The notes under the pieces: model-generated
Told to the model about the DNA's origin: nothing
What the model saw: the letters and a program-made list of their open reading frames with translations, nothing else
Databases searched by the model: none
Made by a program: the position numbers and the translations under genes
Part shown: positions 27,190 through 36,454 of the stretch, one piece after another
How the letters are laid out: each line of letters begins with the position of its first letter
How positions within the stretch are numbered: position 1 is the first letter of the stretch
Source: Levilinea sp.
Lineage (GTDB): Bacteria > Chloroflexota > Anaerolineae > Anaerolineales > Anaerolineaceae
NCBI GenBank assembly: GCA_029975215.1
Contig: JARKPO010000061.1
Location: 62,001 to 126,000, forward strand
DNA: 64,000 nt
Direction: 5' to 3'

Positions 27190-28143
27190 ATGCGCGTTGG
27201 ACAGAACCCCGCAAAGTTTGTGAAAGACGTCAGCCAGCCAGAAAAAATCACCGTGGCGGTGCTGAACTACATCCCGTTCCTGAGCGGGTTTTACGCCGAG
27301 ATGTTGGACGTTTTGAAGGCTTGCTTGGGCAGCCTTTGGGAAAACACGGACCTGCCCTTTGACCTGTTGGTGTTTGACAATGCCAGCTGCCCGGAAGTGC
27401 GCCAGTATCTGCTGGATCAGCACGAGGCCGGTAAGATTCAGCACCTGATGCTGAGCGAGAAGAATTTGGGCAAGGGTGGGGCCTGGAACATGATCCTGGC
27501 GGGAGCGCCGGGGGAAGTCATCGCCTACACCGATAACGACTGCTACTTTCACAAGGGCTGGTTGGGGGCCAGCATGAAACTGCTGGAGACTTTCCCCAAG
27601 GTGGGCATGGTGACGGCCCGGCCGTTCCGCACCAAGCCGGAGTACTACACCGCCACCGAGGCCTGGGGGGAGCGCGAAGCTCAGCTGGAACGTGGGCAGT
27701 TCATCCCGTTTGAGGTCTTCCGCGAGTTTGATTTGAGCCTGGGGCAGAGCGAAGAGGAAATCCGTGCGCATTATGACAGCAGCCAGGATGTGCGCCTGAC
27801 CTATGCGGGTGTGCAGGCCATCGCCGGGGCTTCACATTGGCAGTTCCTGGCGCGCAAAGACGTGCTGGCCGAGTTCCTGCCCTTCAGCATGAACCGCCCG
27901 ATGGGGCAGGTGAAGCAGTTGGATGAGCGCATGAACGCGGCGGGGTATTTGCGGCTGATGCCGGTGGAACCGCTGGCGATGAATATGAGCAACACGCTGC
28001 GCAACATGCCTGGGATGGTTTCGGCCACGGCCGCCCGGGCTGTACGCCGCCGCCAGGCGGGCATTTTGGACTTACCGCCGGTGCGCAAGGTGATGCTGGG
28101 CATGTATGACGCCATTTTTCGTTGGTATTATGACCGCGAGTGA
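27190..28143 (+). CDS. Glycosyltransferase family 2
   Basis: 317 residues. GT-A features are TVAVLNYIPFL, LVFDNASCPEVRQYL, LSEKNLGKGGAWN and the metal-binding VIAYTDNDCYF (DND), then a C-terminal part with PVEPLAMNMSN. It should use a nucleotide sugar at the cytoplasmic face during glycan assembly. The ATG at 27190 is preferred over an in-frame TTG at 27172 because GGGAGAG lies just before it. Confidence 0.75.
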   Translation: MRVGQNPAKFVKDVSQPEKITVAVLNYIPFLSGFYAEMLDVLKACLGSLWENTDLPFDLLVFDNASCPEVRQYLLDQHEAGKIQHLMLSEKNLGKGGAWNMILAGAPGEVIAYTDNDCYFHKGWLGASMKLLETFPKVGMVTARPFRTKPEYYTATEAWGEREAQLERGQFIPFEVFREFDLSLGQSEEEIRAHYDSSQDVRLTYAGVQAIAGASHWQFLARKDVLAEFLPFSMNRPMGQVKQLDERMNAAGYLRLMPVEPLAMNMSNTLRNMPGMVSATAARAVRRRQAGILDLPPVRKVMLGMYDAIFRWYYDRE

Positions 28144-28173
28144 GCGGTTGACAGGAGCCGAAGCGAGCAGCGT

Positions 28174-29610
28174 ATGACCAAACGAGTGTTCATCAGCGCC
28201 GATCACGGTCTGGCGATTGTGTATTTTTTGCAGAGCGATGTTTTGCCCACCCTGCTGGATGCGGGGCTGGAGGTGGTGCTGTTAACCGATGACGGCCTGC
28301 GCGAACAGATTTCGCAGCGCTTTGGGCGGCCGGGGCTGACGGTGGAAGGGCTGCGCTTTCAACAGGCGCGGCAGTATTTTGAGCATAACGACCATACTCT
28401 GCAGTACTGGCTGCACTTTCTGCGCTGGATGGGCGGCTCGCAGCGCATCAACACCAATGCCATGGACGGGCATTTGCGCCAGATGGATTATGAATCCAGC
28501 GCCAAAGCCAAACGCCTCATGCCGCTTATCCGCGGGCTGACCTGGGGACTGCGCCGTTCGCGCTGGATGCGCCAGAGCCTGGTGCGGGCGCAGATGCGCT
28601 TTACTCCTGACCTGTACGGCGATTTGCTGGATCAATACCAGCCCAGCCTGGTGGTGGCCAGCACGCCTGGATGGCGGCTGGATCGTTACCTGCTGCGCCA
28701 GGCCGGGCAGCGCGGGGTGCGCACGGCGGCGGCCATCATCGGCTGGGATAACCCCTCCAGCTACCGCCTGCCGGGGGCGCGGGTAGATTATGCCACCTGC
28801 TGGTCTGAAATTCAAAAGCGCGAACTGGTGTTGGGGTCCGATTGGCCGGCGGAGCGCGTGCATGTGGGCGGCATCCCCACCTACGACGGCTATTTCCGCA
28901 AGGAATGGGTCATCCCGCGCGAGGAGTACTTCCGCCTGCACGGGCTGGACCCGCAGCGCAAGCTGATTTCTTACGCCTGTTCGTTTGTGACCTTCTCACC
29001 CAACTTCCGCAATATGGAAACCCTGGCGCGTCTGGTTTCAGAAAACGCGTTGGCTCAACCCAGCCAACTGCTCATCCGCCTGCACCCTAACCATTTTATG
29101 CCGGGGTCGTTGTATGAGCAGGAAGCTCAGCGCGTGCGGCAGATGATTCAGTCTATGCCGCATGTCCATCTGGTGGAACCGGTGGCGCTGGGTGGGGAGC
29201 TGGGGTATTACTCCGGTGAGGATATGCCGGAAAAGGCCTCGATGATGGCGCATTCGGACGTGTTCACTACGGTGTATTCCACCATGGTGGTGGAGACGGC
29301 CATTCACGACTGTCCGATTGTGAGCGTGTGCCTGGACACCCCAGGCGGCTGGAACACGCCGGGGAAATTCTCGCTGGCGCTGACCGAAATTGCTGAATGG
29401 CCCACCCATCAGCGCTTCCGCGAAGCTCAAGCCGGACGGGTGGCTTTTGACGAGGAGCAGCTGCGAGCGGCGTTGGACGCCTATTTGTGCGATCCGCAGT
29501 TGGATGGGGCGGAGCGGCGCAAATTTGTGCAGGATGAAGTGACCTATACGGACGGCAGCGCAGGCAAACGCACAGGGGCGTATCTGGCGAAGCTGGCGTT
29601 GGAAGGTTGA
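28174..29610 (+). CDS. GT-B fold transferase of the CDP-glycerophosphotransferase/capsule type
   Basis: 478 residues. The C-terminal half has LLIRLHPNHF, then HVHLVEPVA and DVFTTVYSTMVVETAIHDCPIVSV. These blocks are shared by CDP-glycerol glycerophosphotransferase-like and capsule transferase proteins, where the Ser/Thr-Thr-x-x-x-E segment binds the nucleotide. The N-terminal half is a separate alpha/beta domain starting RVFISADHGLAIVYFL. It may transfer a CDP- or CMP-linked group, consistent with the cytidylyltransferases in the locus, but the substrate is unknown. Confidence 0.55.
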   Translation: MTKRVFISADHGLAIVYFLQSDVLPTLLDAGLEVVLLTDDGLREQISQRFGRPGLTVEGLRFQQARQYFEHNDHTLQYWLHFLRWMGGSQRINTNAMDGHLRQMDYESSAKAKRLMPLIRGLTWGLRRSRWMRQSLVRAQMRFTPDLYGDLLDQYQPSLVVASTPGWRLDRYLLRQAGQRGVRTAAAIIGWDNPSSYRLPGARVDYATCWSEIQKRELVLGSDWPAERVHVGGIPTYDGYFRKEWVIPREEYFRLHGLDPQRKLISYACSFVTFSPNFRNMETLARLVSENALAQPSQLLIRLHPNHFMPGSLYEQEAQRVRQMIQSMPHVHLVEPVALGGELGYYSGEDMPEKASMMAHSDVFTTVYSTMVVETAIHDCPIVSVCLDTPGGWNTPGKFSLALTEIAEWPTHQRFREAQAGRVAFDEEQLRAALDAYLCDPQLDGAERRKFVQDEVTYTDGSAGKRTGAYLAKLALEG

Positions 29611-29623
29611 CGAGGAGAGAAGC

Positions 29624-30610
29624 ATGAGATTCTTGATCGCGGGCTACGGTTCCATCGGGCGGCGGCACCTGCGCAATCTGCGCGCTCTGGGGCAGGACGA
29701 TATTGTGCTGTACCGCACGGGCAAAAGCACCCTGCCGGAGGATGAATTGGCGGGGTTAACGGTGGAATATGACCTGAGGGCGGCGCTGGCCCACCAACCA
29801 GACGCGGTGATCATTGCCAACCCGACCGCCAACCATCTGGACGTGGCTTTGCCTGCAGCCGAGGCAGGCTGCCACATCTTGATGGAAAAGCCCATCTCGC
29901 ACAGCCTGGCGGGGGTCGCGGCCCTGGGCGAGGCTCTGCGGCGGGGTGGCGGCAAGCTGCTGGTGGGCTTTCAATTCCGTTTTCATCCCGGGCTGCAAAA
30001 GCTGGCCGAGCTGATTCGCCAGCAGACCGCGGGGCGGCCGCTTTCGGCGCGGGTGGAATGGGGCGAATATTTGCCCTCCTGGCACCCGTGGGAAGATTAC
30101 CGCAAGAGCTACAGCGCGCGGGCTGACCTGGGCGGCGGCGTGGTGGTGACGCTCTCGCACCCCCTGGACTATCTGCGCTGGCTGCTGGGCGAGGTGAACG
30201 GGCTGTGGGCCTTCACGGGTAAAATCAGCGACTTGGAAATTGAGGTGGAAGATATGGGTGAGATCGGCCTGCGCTTTGAAAGCGGCGCGGTAGCCAGCCT
30301 GCACCTGGATTATTACCGGCGGCCGCCGGTACACCGCCTGGAGATCAGCTGCACCGAGGGGCTGCTGCGGTGGGATAACGCTGACGGCGCGGCTCGTTGG
30401 GTGAAGGCTGAGGATGGGAAAGAAGAAGTCTACCTGCCGCCGGCAGATTTTGAACGCAATCACCTGTTCCTGGCGGAGATGCAGCATTTCATGGACGTGA
30501 TGCAGGGTAAGGCCGAACCGGCCTGCGGGTTGGAAGGCGGCCAACGGGCGCTGGAACTGGCGCTGGCGGTGCATCAATCCGCGGCGGAAGGCCGCAGAAT
30601 CACCTGGTAA
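29624..30610 (+). CDS. Gfo/Idh/MocA family oxidoreductase
   Basis: 328 residues. The N-terminal Rossmann domain has GYGSIGRRHLRNL; the conserved EKPIS motif and VGFQFRFHPG follow, then a C-terminal alpha/beta domain with LGGGVVVTLSHPLDY. Such enzymes use NAD(P) to oxidise or reduce sugars. Similar genes (ptmF type) accompany SDR, NeuA and NeuB genes in legionaminic acid loci of Campylobacter. That grouping appears here after an insertion of membrane and lipoprotein genes, so a role in making the nonulosonate precursor is plausible. Confidence 0.78.
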   Translation: MRFLIAGYGSIGRRHLRNLRALGQDDIVLYRTGKSTLPEDELAGLTVEYDLRAALAHQPDAVIIANPTANHLDVALPAAEAGCHILMEKPISHSLAGVAALGEALRRGGGKLLVGFQFRFHPGLQKLAELIRQQTAGRPLSARVEWGEYLPSWHPWEDYRKSYSARADLGGGVVVTLSHPLDYLRWLLGEVNGLWAFTGKISDLEIEVEDMGEIGLRFESGAVASLHLDYYRRPPVHRLEISCTEGLLRWDNADGAARWVKAEDGKEEVYLPPADFERNHLFLAEMQHFMDVMQGKAEPACGLEGGQRALELALAVHQSAAEGRRITW

Positions 30611-30627
30611 GGTGAGGGGCAGGCAGC

Positions 30628-32418
30628 GTGGAACGAGCGCGACAGGCAGGCGAACGGTGGTTTGGCGGGCGCAGATGGGTGGGGGCGGCGCTGTTCTTTG
30701 CGATTCTGGGGGCGGTGATGACCTGGCCGCTGGTGCTGCGCATGGGGTCGGCGCTGGCTGGGCGCATCGGGGATAACATTTACTTTGTGTGGATGATCGG
30801 CTGGGTGCGGAAGGCTCTGTTTGAGCTGGGGACCAACCCCTTTGATGTGTGGTTTTTGAATTACCCGGAAGGCTGGAACATGGCCTACACCGAGATCACC
30901 CCGGCCATGCTGGGGCTGGCGCTGCCCTTTAGCCTGGTGGGCGGTGCCACTTTCGGCTACAACGCGGCCATGCTGTTGAGCTATGCCCTTTCAGGTCTGT
31001 TCATGTTCCTGTGGGTGCGCAAGCTGACCGGCAGCTGGGGGGCTGGGCTGGTGGCGGGGACGGTTTTTGCCTGTTTGCCTTACCGCACGGCACATTTCTT
31101 GATCGGTCATTTAAATCTTTCGGGAACCATGTGGCTGCCGCTCTTCTTTTGGGGGCTGCACGGAGCGCTGGAAGAGACCGGCCGTGACGGGCGCAGGGCC
31201 GCTGTGCTGGGCGGGGTGGGGCTGGGCCTCACCGCGCTGACCTCTCAGTATTACCTGTACATGGCCTTGCTGGTGGGGGCGGTTTTTGCGGCGGCGTATC
31301 TGCTGGATGACGCCTGGACGCAGCGCAAAGCGCGTTCCGGCTGGCGGCTGGCGCAGCGCAATTTTTGGGTGCAGATGGTGATTTTGGGGCTGGCGGCCCT
31401 GCCGTTGACGGCGCTGGGCGTGGGGCCGTATGTGGCCTTGAACCAGCAGGGCGGCCTGCCGGATCGGGATATCGCCGTGACGCGGCGCTATTCGGCCAGC
31501 CTGACCGATTTTTTGCTGCCCTCCACCGACCATTTCCTGTGGGGGCGCTGGGTGGGTGAGCATTTTAACCGCGAACTGTGGGTGGAAGCCACCCTGTATG
31601 TGGGCGCGGCGGCGGGGGCTTTGGCACTCCTGGCCCTGATCCTGCGCAGGCGGGGCAGGCATCGGCGGCTGGTGGTGAGCCTGTTTTGGGCCGGGGCGGC
31701 GGCGGTGGCGCTGGCTATGGGCACCGATCTGCACTGGCTGAGCGAACCGGTGCGGGTGAGCGTGCCTGGGTTCCTGCAAGGGGCGCTGGGGCGCACGGAG
31801 ATCCCGCTGGTGCACCTGCCGGGCTATTACCTTTTTTATCATTTTCCGTTTTATGCCAAGCTGCGCGCGCTGATGCGTTTTGGGCTGTTTGCGCTGCTGT
31901 TTGTCAGCGTGGGCGCGGGGCTGGGCGCGGCGCAGGTGCTGGAGCGCACAGCGCAGCGCTGGAAAGGGGCTGCGCTTCTGGGAATGCTGGCTCTGGTGCT
32001 GCTGGATTTCTACCCGGGTCCGGTGCAGGAATTTGCACCGGTGCAGGCCCGCCCGGTGGATACAGTCCTGGCGCAGCGCCCGGGGCAGGGAGCGGTGATC
32101 CAGTTCCCCTTTATTCTGAGCGAAGATCAGGAACAGACCTATTACACCCTGGAACACGGCAAACCGTTTGTGGGCGGGTTCTTTAACGCTTTCCCACCGC
32201 CGCAGTACGCCCGCATTCGGCCGGTGATGGAGCAGTTCCCCTCGGCGGAAAGCATCGCCATGCTGCCTGAACTGGGGGTAGAATTTGTGATTGCAGCAGC
32301 CGGGGCCTACCCCGATCTGGCGCAGGTGCGCCAGCCGCTGGAGGCGGCCGGGTATGTGTACCTGGGGCTGTACGGCGATCAGGCTTTGTTTGAAAAGGCA
32401 GAGAAGGTGACCCCATGA
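30628..32418 (+). CDS. Polytopic membrane protein, GT-C/YfhO-like
   Basis: 596 residues with about 12 hydrophobic segments in the first 450 residues and a C-terminal extracytoplasmic domain of about 130 residues. The first outer loop carries GDNIYFVWMIGW and NYPEGWNMAYTEITP, a pattern seen in GT-C membrane proteins. The tail (AVIQFPFILSEDQEQTYY, GGFFNAFPPP) resembles the soluble region of such proteins. It may transfer a lipid-phosphate-linked sugar outside the membrane. The start is GTG. It overlaps the next gene by 4 bases. Confidence 0.6.
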   Translation: MERARQAGERWFGGRRWVGAALFFAILGAVMTWPLVLRMGSALAGRIGDNIYFVWMIGWVRKALFELGTNPFDVWFLNYPEGWNMAYTEITPAMLGLALPFSLVGGATFGYNAAMLLSYALSGLFMFLWVRKLTGSWGAGLVAGTVFACLPYRTAHFLIGHLNLSGTMWLPLFFWGLHGALEETGRDGRRAAVLGGVGLGLTALTSQYYLYMALLVGAVFAAAYLLDDAWTQRKARSGWRLAQRNFWVQMVILGLAALPLTALGVGPYVALNQQGGLPDRDIAVTRRYSASLTDFLLPSTDHFLWGRWVGEHFNRELWVEATLYVGAAAGALALLALILRRRGRHRRLVVSLFWAGAAAVALAMGTDLHWLSEPVRVSVPGFLQGALGRTEIPLVHLPGYYLFYHFPFYAKLRALMRFGLFALLFVSVGAGLGAAQVLERTAQRWKGAALLGMLALVLLDFYPGPVQEFAPVQARPVDTVLAQRPGQGAVIQFPFILSEDQEQTYYTLEHGKPFVGGFFNAFPPPQYARIRPVMEQFPSAESIAMLPELGVEFVIAAAGAYPDLAQVRQPLEAAGYVYLGLYGDQALFEKAEKVTP

Positions 32419-34067
32419 AAGCGGTCTGGGCGAAAATCGAAACCTGGATGCAGCTCCCCGCGGTGTTGTGGGGCGGGCTGGCCGTTTTGGGGGCGGCGGG
32501 GGTCGGGCTGGTGCTGTACGCTACCACCTGGGGCCCAGGGATTGGTGGGGACGCGACCATTTACATCACCTCGGCGCGTAATCTGCTGGCGGGGGTAGGA
32601 CTGGGGTTGGTGGGGCCGCAGGGTGAATTTCGCCTGCTGCCGTACTTCCCTCCCTTTTTCTCGCTGGTGCTGAGCTTTTTGGGGCTGTTCACCGCCAACC
32701 TGGAAGCGGCGGCTCGCTGGTTAAACGCCGTGCTGATGGGCGGGCTGGTGGTGTTGGCGGGCCTGATGACGGCTCGCGCCACGCGTTCCACCCTGTACGC
32801 CTGGCTGGCAGCGGGGCTGACCCTGGCCTCGCCGGTGCTGATGCCGGCGGCAGCGTGGGCCATGTCGGAGCCGCTGGCCCTGTTTTTGGGATTTGCCAGC
32901 CTGGCGGTGCTGCTGCGCCGATGGGCGGAGGGACTGCGCTGGAAAGCTTTGATACTTGCGGGCGCTTTGGCGGGGCTGGCCTTCCTCACCCGGTACAACG
33001 CGGTGGCTTTTGCGGCGGCGGGCGGGCTGGGCCTGTTCCTCTTTGGGCGCGAGGGCTGGAAAACGCGCCTGTGCGCGGCGGCGGTGTATGTGGGGCTGGC
33101 GCTGCTGCCCATGACGCTGTGGGTGGTGTACGACCTGAGCCAGACGGCCACGGTGGCCTCACGCAGCCTGTTGGGCGCGAGCGGGTTTGGACAGCGCTTT
33201 CTGGAATTTTGGCCTGATTTTTCGGCGGCGCTGTTATTCTGGCTGGTTCCGGATGCGTGGGTGTATCAATCTCCTTATCCGGGCATCCTCAATCAGATCT
33301 TGCCCTGGGCGGCCTCGGCGGCATTTTTGGGTTGGGCGCTGTGGGCTGGGCTGCGCCTGCGCACGCTGCGCGGCGTGGAATGGGACGACGCCCGGCGGCT
33401 GCTGGCTTTGCTGGGGATCTTCTGCGGGCTGTTTTTAGCGGTGACATTGGGCGTTAAGCTCACCACCTACCCGCCGATCACCATCAATGCGCGCATGCTT
33501 TCCCCGCTGCATCTGGCGGTGCTGATGGGGGCGGTGGGGCTGGCCTGGGTGAGCGGGCGTTTTGCTGGGCAGGCGGCCTGGGTGCGGTTGGGGCTGGCGG
33601 CGGCGCTAATGGTGGCGGGCCTGTGGTATGCGCGCCTGTCGCTGCCGGTGGCAAAACAGTACGCCCGGCTGGGTTTGGGGTACAATTCGGCGGAATGGCG
33701 CGGATCGGAGTTGATTCAGGCGGTGCGGGCCCTGCCGGAAGATACCCTGATCATCACCAATCAAGAAACAGCCCTGCTGGCCCTGACGGGGCGCGCCTCA
33801 TACCCGTTGAAAGAGGTGTACCTGAATCAGGGACTGAGCGAATTCAGCCGTTACGGTGACGGCGACCTGAGCCAGGATCCAGCGCAGCGTTTGTTCCGCG
33901 AGAAGGGGGCGGCGCTGGTGCTGTTTGATCAGATTGACGACCAGTTGGCCGAGCTGTACGGTGAGCGGACCGAAGAGCGCATTCGCACGCTGGTGACCGG
34001 CCTATACCGCGCCCTGCGCGTGGAGGACGGCGGCATTTTTTATTATTCAGAACCCCCTCAACCCTAA
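32415..34067 (+). CDS. Polytopic membrane protein, ArnT/PMT-like GT-C candidate
   Basis: 550 residues with about 11 hydrophobic segments and a C-terminal soluble tail of about 130 residues. The first outer loop has GPGIGGDATIYITSARNLLAG and is followed by PYFPPFFSLVLSF. The acidic residue in this loop and the PPF block match the ArnT-like architecture of GT-C glycosyltransferases. The donor is unknown. It is coupled to the preceding membrane protein by an ATGA overlap. Confidence 0.6.
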   Translation: MKAVWAKIETWMQLPAVLWGGLAVLGAAGVGLVLYATTWGPGIGGDATIYITSARNLLAGVGLGLVGPQGEFRLLPYFPPFFSLVLSFLGLFTANLEAAARWLNAVLMGGLVVLAGLMTARATRSTLYAWLAAGLTLASPVLMPAAAWAMSEPLALFLGFASLAVLLRRWAEGLRWKALILAGALAGLAFLTRYNAVAFAAAGGLGLFLFGREGWKTRLCAAAVYVGLALLPMTLWVVYDLSQTATVASRSLLGASGFGQRFLEFWPDFSAALLFWLVPDAWVYQSPYPGILNQILPWAASAAFLGWALWAGLRLRTLRGVEWDDARRLLALLGIFCGLFLAVTLGVKLTTYPPITINARMLSPLHLAVLMGAVGLAWVSGRFAGQAAWVRLGLAAALMVAGLWYARLSLPVAKQYARLGLGYNSAEWRGSELIQAVRALPEDTLIITNQETALLALTGRASYPLKEVYLNQGLSEFSRYGDGDLSQDPAQRLFREKGAALVLFDQIDDQLAELYGERTEERIRTLVTGLYRALRVEDGGIFYYSEPPQP

Positions 34068-34117
34068 GCCGCGGTACAGCAGCAGGGCTGAGCTATCTTT
34101 TTGATTGGGAGTGGAAT

Positions 34118-34903
34118 ATGCATAAATTCTCTTTGCAAAATCGCGTGCTGGTGGGGTGGGTGATGGCAGCCTGCCTGATGGTGTTGGCGGCCTGCTCTCC
34201 AGCGGCGCAAGCGACCCCCGCCGCCGCGGCTGCGACCAGCCAGGCCCCCACGGCTGTCCCGGCAGAGCCCACTCAGACGGTTGAGCCGACTGCTGTGCCT
34301 ACGGTGGAGGCGCCTCCCGAACCCCAGCCCACGGCGGCACCAACCGAAACCCAACCCGCTCCGACCGAGGTTCCTCAGAGCCTGACGGCCTGGTGCATGG
34401 GCCTGGAATTCAGCGGCGCGGCCAACTATGCGGGCGGTGTGTACGATATGCCCGCGGGCGGTAAGGCAGCCGTTATGAATGGAGATGTGGTGAACCTGAC
34501 CGTTCCAGCGGTGTCCTGTACCCTGGCGTTTCAAATGAGCCAGCCTTTGGCGGCGGGGACGCGCCTGGAACTGGCGGAGATGAATTCGGCCACGGCCTGG
34601 CTGAGCGCGGAATTGACGCCAGTGGCCGGCAGCGACCGTCAGGGGTTTGTGACTCTGACCCATGCGTATGTGATTAATCCCCCGTTTTGGGAAATTACCT
34701 ACCCCTATCGGGTGAAAGGCCCGGACGGTACGGTGCTGACCGAAGGTAAACTGCGCCTGGCTAAGCCCGCCCCAAAGCTGTGTTGGAACGGTGAGATTCC
34801 CGATCCGGTGACGCTGCAATGTGTGAAGAACGACCCCAAAGAATTGGAACCCGGCGATCCGGGGTACTGCGGCGGGATTTTTGAATGTTATGTAGGAGAA
34901 TAA
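34118..34903 (+). CDS. Lipoprotein with Pro/Thr linker and Cys-containing domain (first of a tandem pair)
   Basis: 261 residues. The N-terminus is a lipoprotein signal ending in LAAC with the lipid-attached cysteine at position 26. A linker of about 70 residues rich in Pro, Thr, Ala and Glu follows, then a globular domain of about 160 residues (about 95-255). This domain has conserved Cys residues (AWC, VSC, LCW, LQC), possibly forming disulfides, and a NPPFWEITYPY segment. The next gene encodes a related protein with the same four positions. I do not recognise the family. Confidence 0.75.
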   Translation: MHKFSLQNRVLVGWVMAACLMVLAACSPAAQATPAAAAATSQAPTAVPAEPTQTVEPTAVPTVEAPPEPQPTAAPTETQPAPTEVPQSLTAWCMGLEFSGAANYAGGVYDMPAGGKAAVMNGDVVNLTVPAVSCTLAFQMSQPLAAGTRLELAEMNSATAWLSAELTPVAGSDRQGFVTLTHAYVINPPFWEITYPYRVKGPDGTVLTEGKLRLAKPAPKLCWNGEIPDPVTLQCVKNDPKELEPGDPGYCGGIFECYVGE

Positions 34904-34905
34904 GT

Positions 34906-35628
34906 ATGAATTGGAAACGATATGCTTCAGCGATCTGTCTGCTGGTGATTCTGGTGGTGGCGTTAACAGGCTGCGGCCTGTTAGACGCAGCCCAACCGAC
35001 CGCGACCCCGGCTCCCACGGACGTGCCCCCGACCCCCACGGAGATGCCCAGCCCCACCCCCGAGCCGCCCACGGCAACCCCCACGGCGGAGCCGCCCACG
35101 GCCACGCCCGAGCCAACCGCCACGCCGATTCCGGAGAAGGTGGAAGCCTGGTGCTTGCCCTTGGAATTTGCGGGGATTTCACTGGACAGCGCTAAAACAG
35201 TCACCATGCCCAGCGGCGCGCGCCCGGCTACCCTTGAAAATGGGCAGTTGAACCTGATGGTTCCGGCGGTGGCCTGCACCTTTGTATACACTTCCAGCCA
35301 GCCGCTGCCCGCAGGCACGCAGCTGATGTTCTTTGACCCTGGCCAAAGCAAACCCTGGCTGACCACCACGTTGGAAAGTCCGGCGGATGCGCCCAATGTG
35401 GGCCTGTCGGTGATCAACCACACCTTTGTTTTGAACCCGCCTTATTGGGAGATCTCTTACGTAGCTGAGATTCGCGGCGTGGACGGGACTCAGAAATGGG
35501 CTTCCCCTCTGCGCGTGTACAAAGGTAAGCCGCCTTTGTGCTGGAATTTCCAACTGCCCGACCCGATCACGCTGGCCTGCCCGTCCATTGACGGCGACTG
35601 GCATGTGTATGAAACTCCGGTGAATTAA
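34906..35628 (+). CDS. Lipoprotein with Pro/Thr linker and Cys-containing domain (second of a tandem pair)
   Basis: 240 residues. The lipobox is LTGC with Cys23, followed by a long PTPTE/PTATP linker and a domain related to the preceding protein: EAWCLPLEFAG versus TAWCMGLEFSG, LNLMVPAVAC versus VNLTVPAVSC, NPPYWEISY versus NPPFWEITY, PPLCWN versus PKLCWN. The pair clearly arose by duplication. ATG 34906 is chosen (GGAGAATAAGT upstream); an upstream in-frame start lies inside the first gene. The stop is 1 bp before the next ATG, so these lipoproteins are embedded in the glycan operon. Function unknown. Confidence 0.75.
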   Translation: MNWKRYASAICLLVILVVALTGCGLLDAAQPTATPAPTDVPPTPTEMPSPTPEPPTATPTAEPPTATPEPTATPIPEKVEAWCLPLEFAGISLDSAKTVTMPSGARPATLENGQLNLMVPAVACTFVYTSSQPLPAGTQLMFFDPGQSKPWLTTTLESPADAPNVGLSVINHTFVLNPPYWEISYVAEIRGVDGTQKWASPLRVYKGKPPLCWNFQLPDPITLACPSIDGDWHVYETPVN

Positions 35629-35629
35629 G

Positions 35630-36454
35630 ATGAGCCCGATTCAGGATAAATTCTCATTGGAAGGCCGTGGCGCGGTGGTGACCGGCGGCGCGGGATTGCT
35701 GGGTGTGGAATTTTGCCGCACTCTGGCCGAAGCCGGCGCTGGGGTGGTGGTGGCAGACATCAACGCGGAGGCCGCAGAGACAACAGCCCAGGCGCTGCGC
35801 GGCCAGGGCCTGAAGGCTGTGGGGCAGGCGGTGAATGTGACCGACCCTGAGTCGGTGCAGGCGATGGTGGATGCCTGCGTGAACGCGTTTGGATCGCTGG
35901 ATACAATTGTGTGCAGTGCGGCCATGGACCCCAAGTTTGACGCTTCGCAGGCGGGCAAACACGGCAGCGATTTTGAGACCTATCCCCTGGCCTTGTGGGA
36001 ACAGGCCCTGAGTGTGAACCTGACGGGCGTGTTCCTGTGTTGCCAGGCGGCCGCGCGCCAGATGGTGAAACAGGGCAAAAAAGGCTCGATCATCAATATC
36101 TGCTCAACCTACGGCCTGGTGCCGCCGGATCAGCGTATTTACGAAAAGCCCGGCCAGCCTAAACAGTATAAACCTGCGTTCTACACTACCACCAAGGCGG
36201 GTGTTTTGGGACTGACCAAGTACATCGCTTCGTATTATGCCGGCACGGAAATCCGCGCCAACTGTCTGACGCCCGGTGGTGTCTATAACCAGCATGATGA
36301 AACCTTTACCAAGAACTATGCCTACCGCACAATTATGGGACGCATGGCCCACCGCGATGAGATGAACGGCGCGCTGTTGTTCCTGGCCTCGGACGCGTCT
36401 TCTTACATGACCGGCGGCAACGTGGTGGTGGATGGGGGTTGGACGGTATGGTAA
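35630..36454 (+). CDS. SDR family oxidoreductase (PtmA-like)
   Basis: 274 residues, a classical short-chain dehydrogenase. The cofactor loop is TGGAGLLG, the central motif region is VCSAAMDPKFD, the catalytic YTTTKAGVLGLTKYIA gives Tyr and Lys four apart, and the C-terminus ends in GGNVVVDGGWT. It precedes and overlaps the cytidylyltransferase-phosphatase fusion and is close to a NeuB gene. PtmA-like SDRs hold this position in legionaminic acid-type loci, so it likely oxidises or reduces a sugar precursor. The substrate is an inference. Confidence 0.8.
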   Translation: MSPIQDKFSLEGRGAVVTGGAGLLGVEFCRTLAEAGAGVVVADINAEAAETTAQALRGQGLKAVGQAVNVTDPESVQAMVDACVNAFGSLDTIVCSAAMDPKFDASQAGKHGSDFETYPLALWEQALSVNLTGVFLCCQAAARQMVKQGKKGSIINICSTYGLVPPDQRIYEKPGQPKQYKPAFYTTTKAGVLGLTKYIASYYAGTEIRANCLTPGGVYNQHDETFTKNYAYRTIMGRMAHRDEMNGALLFLASDASSYMTGGNVVVDGGWTVW

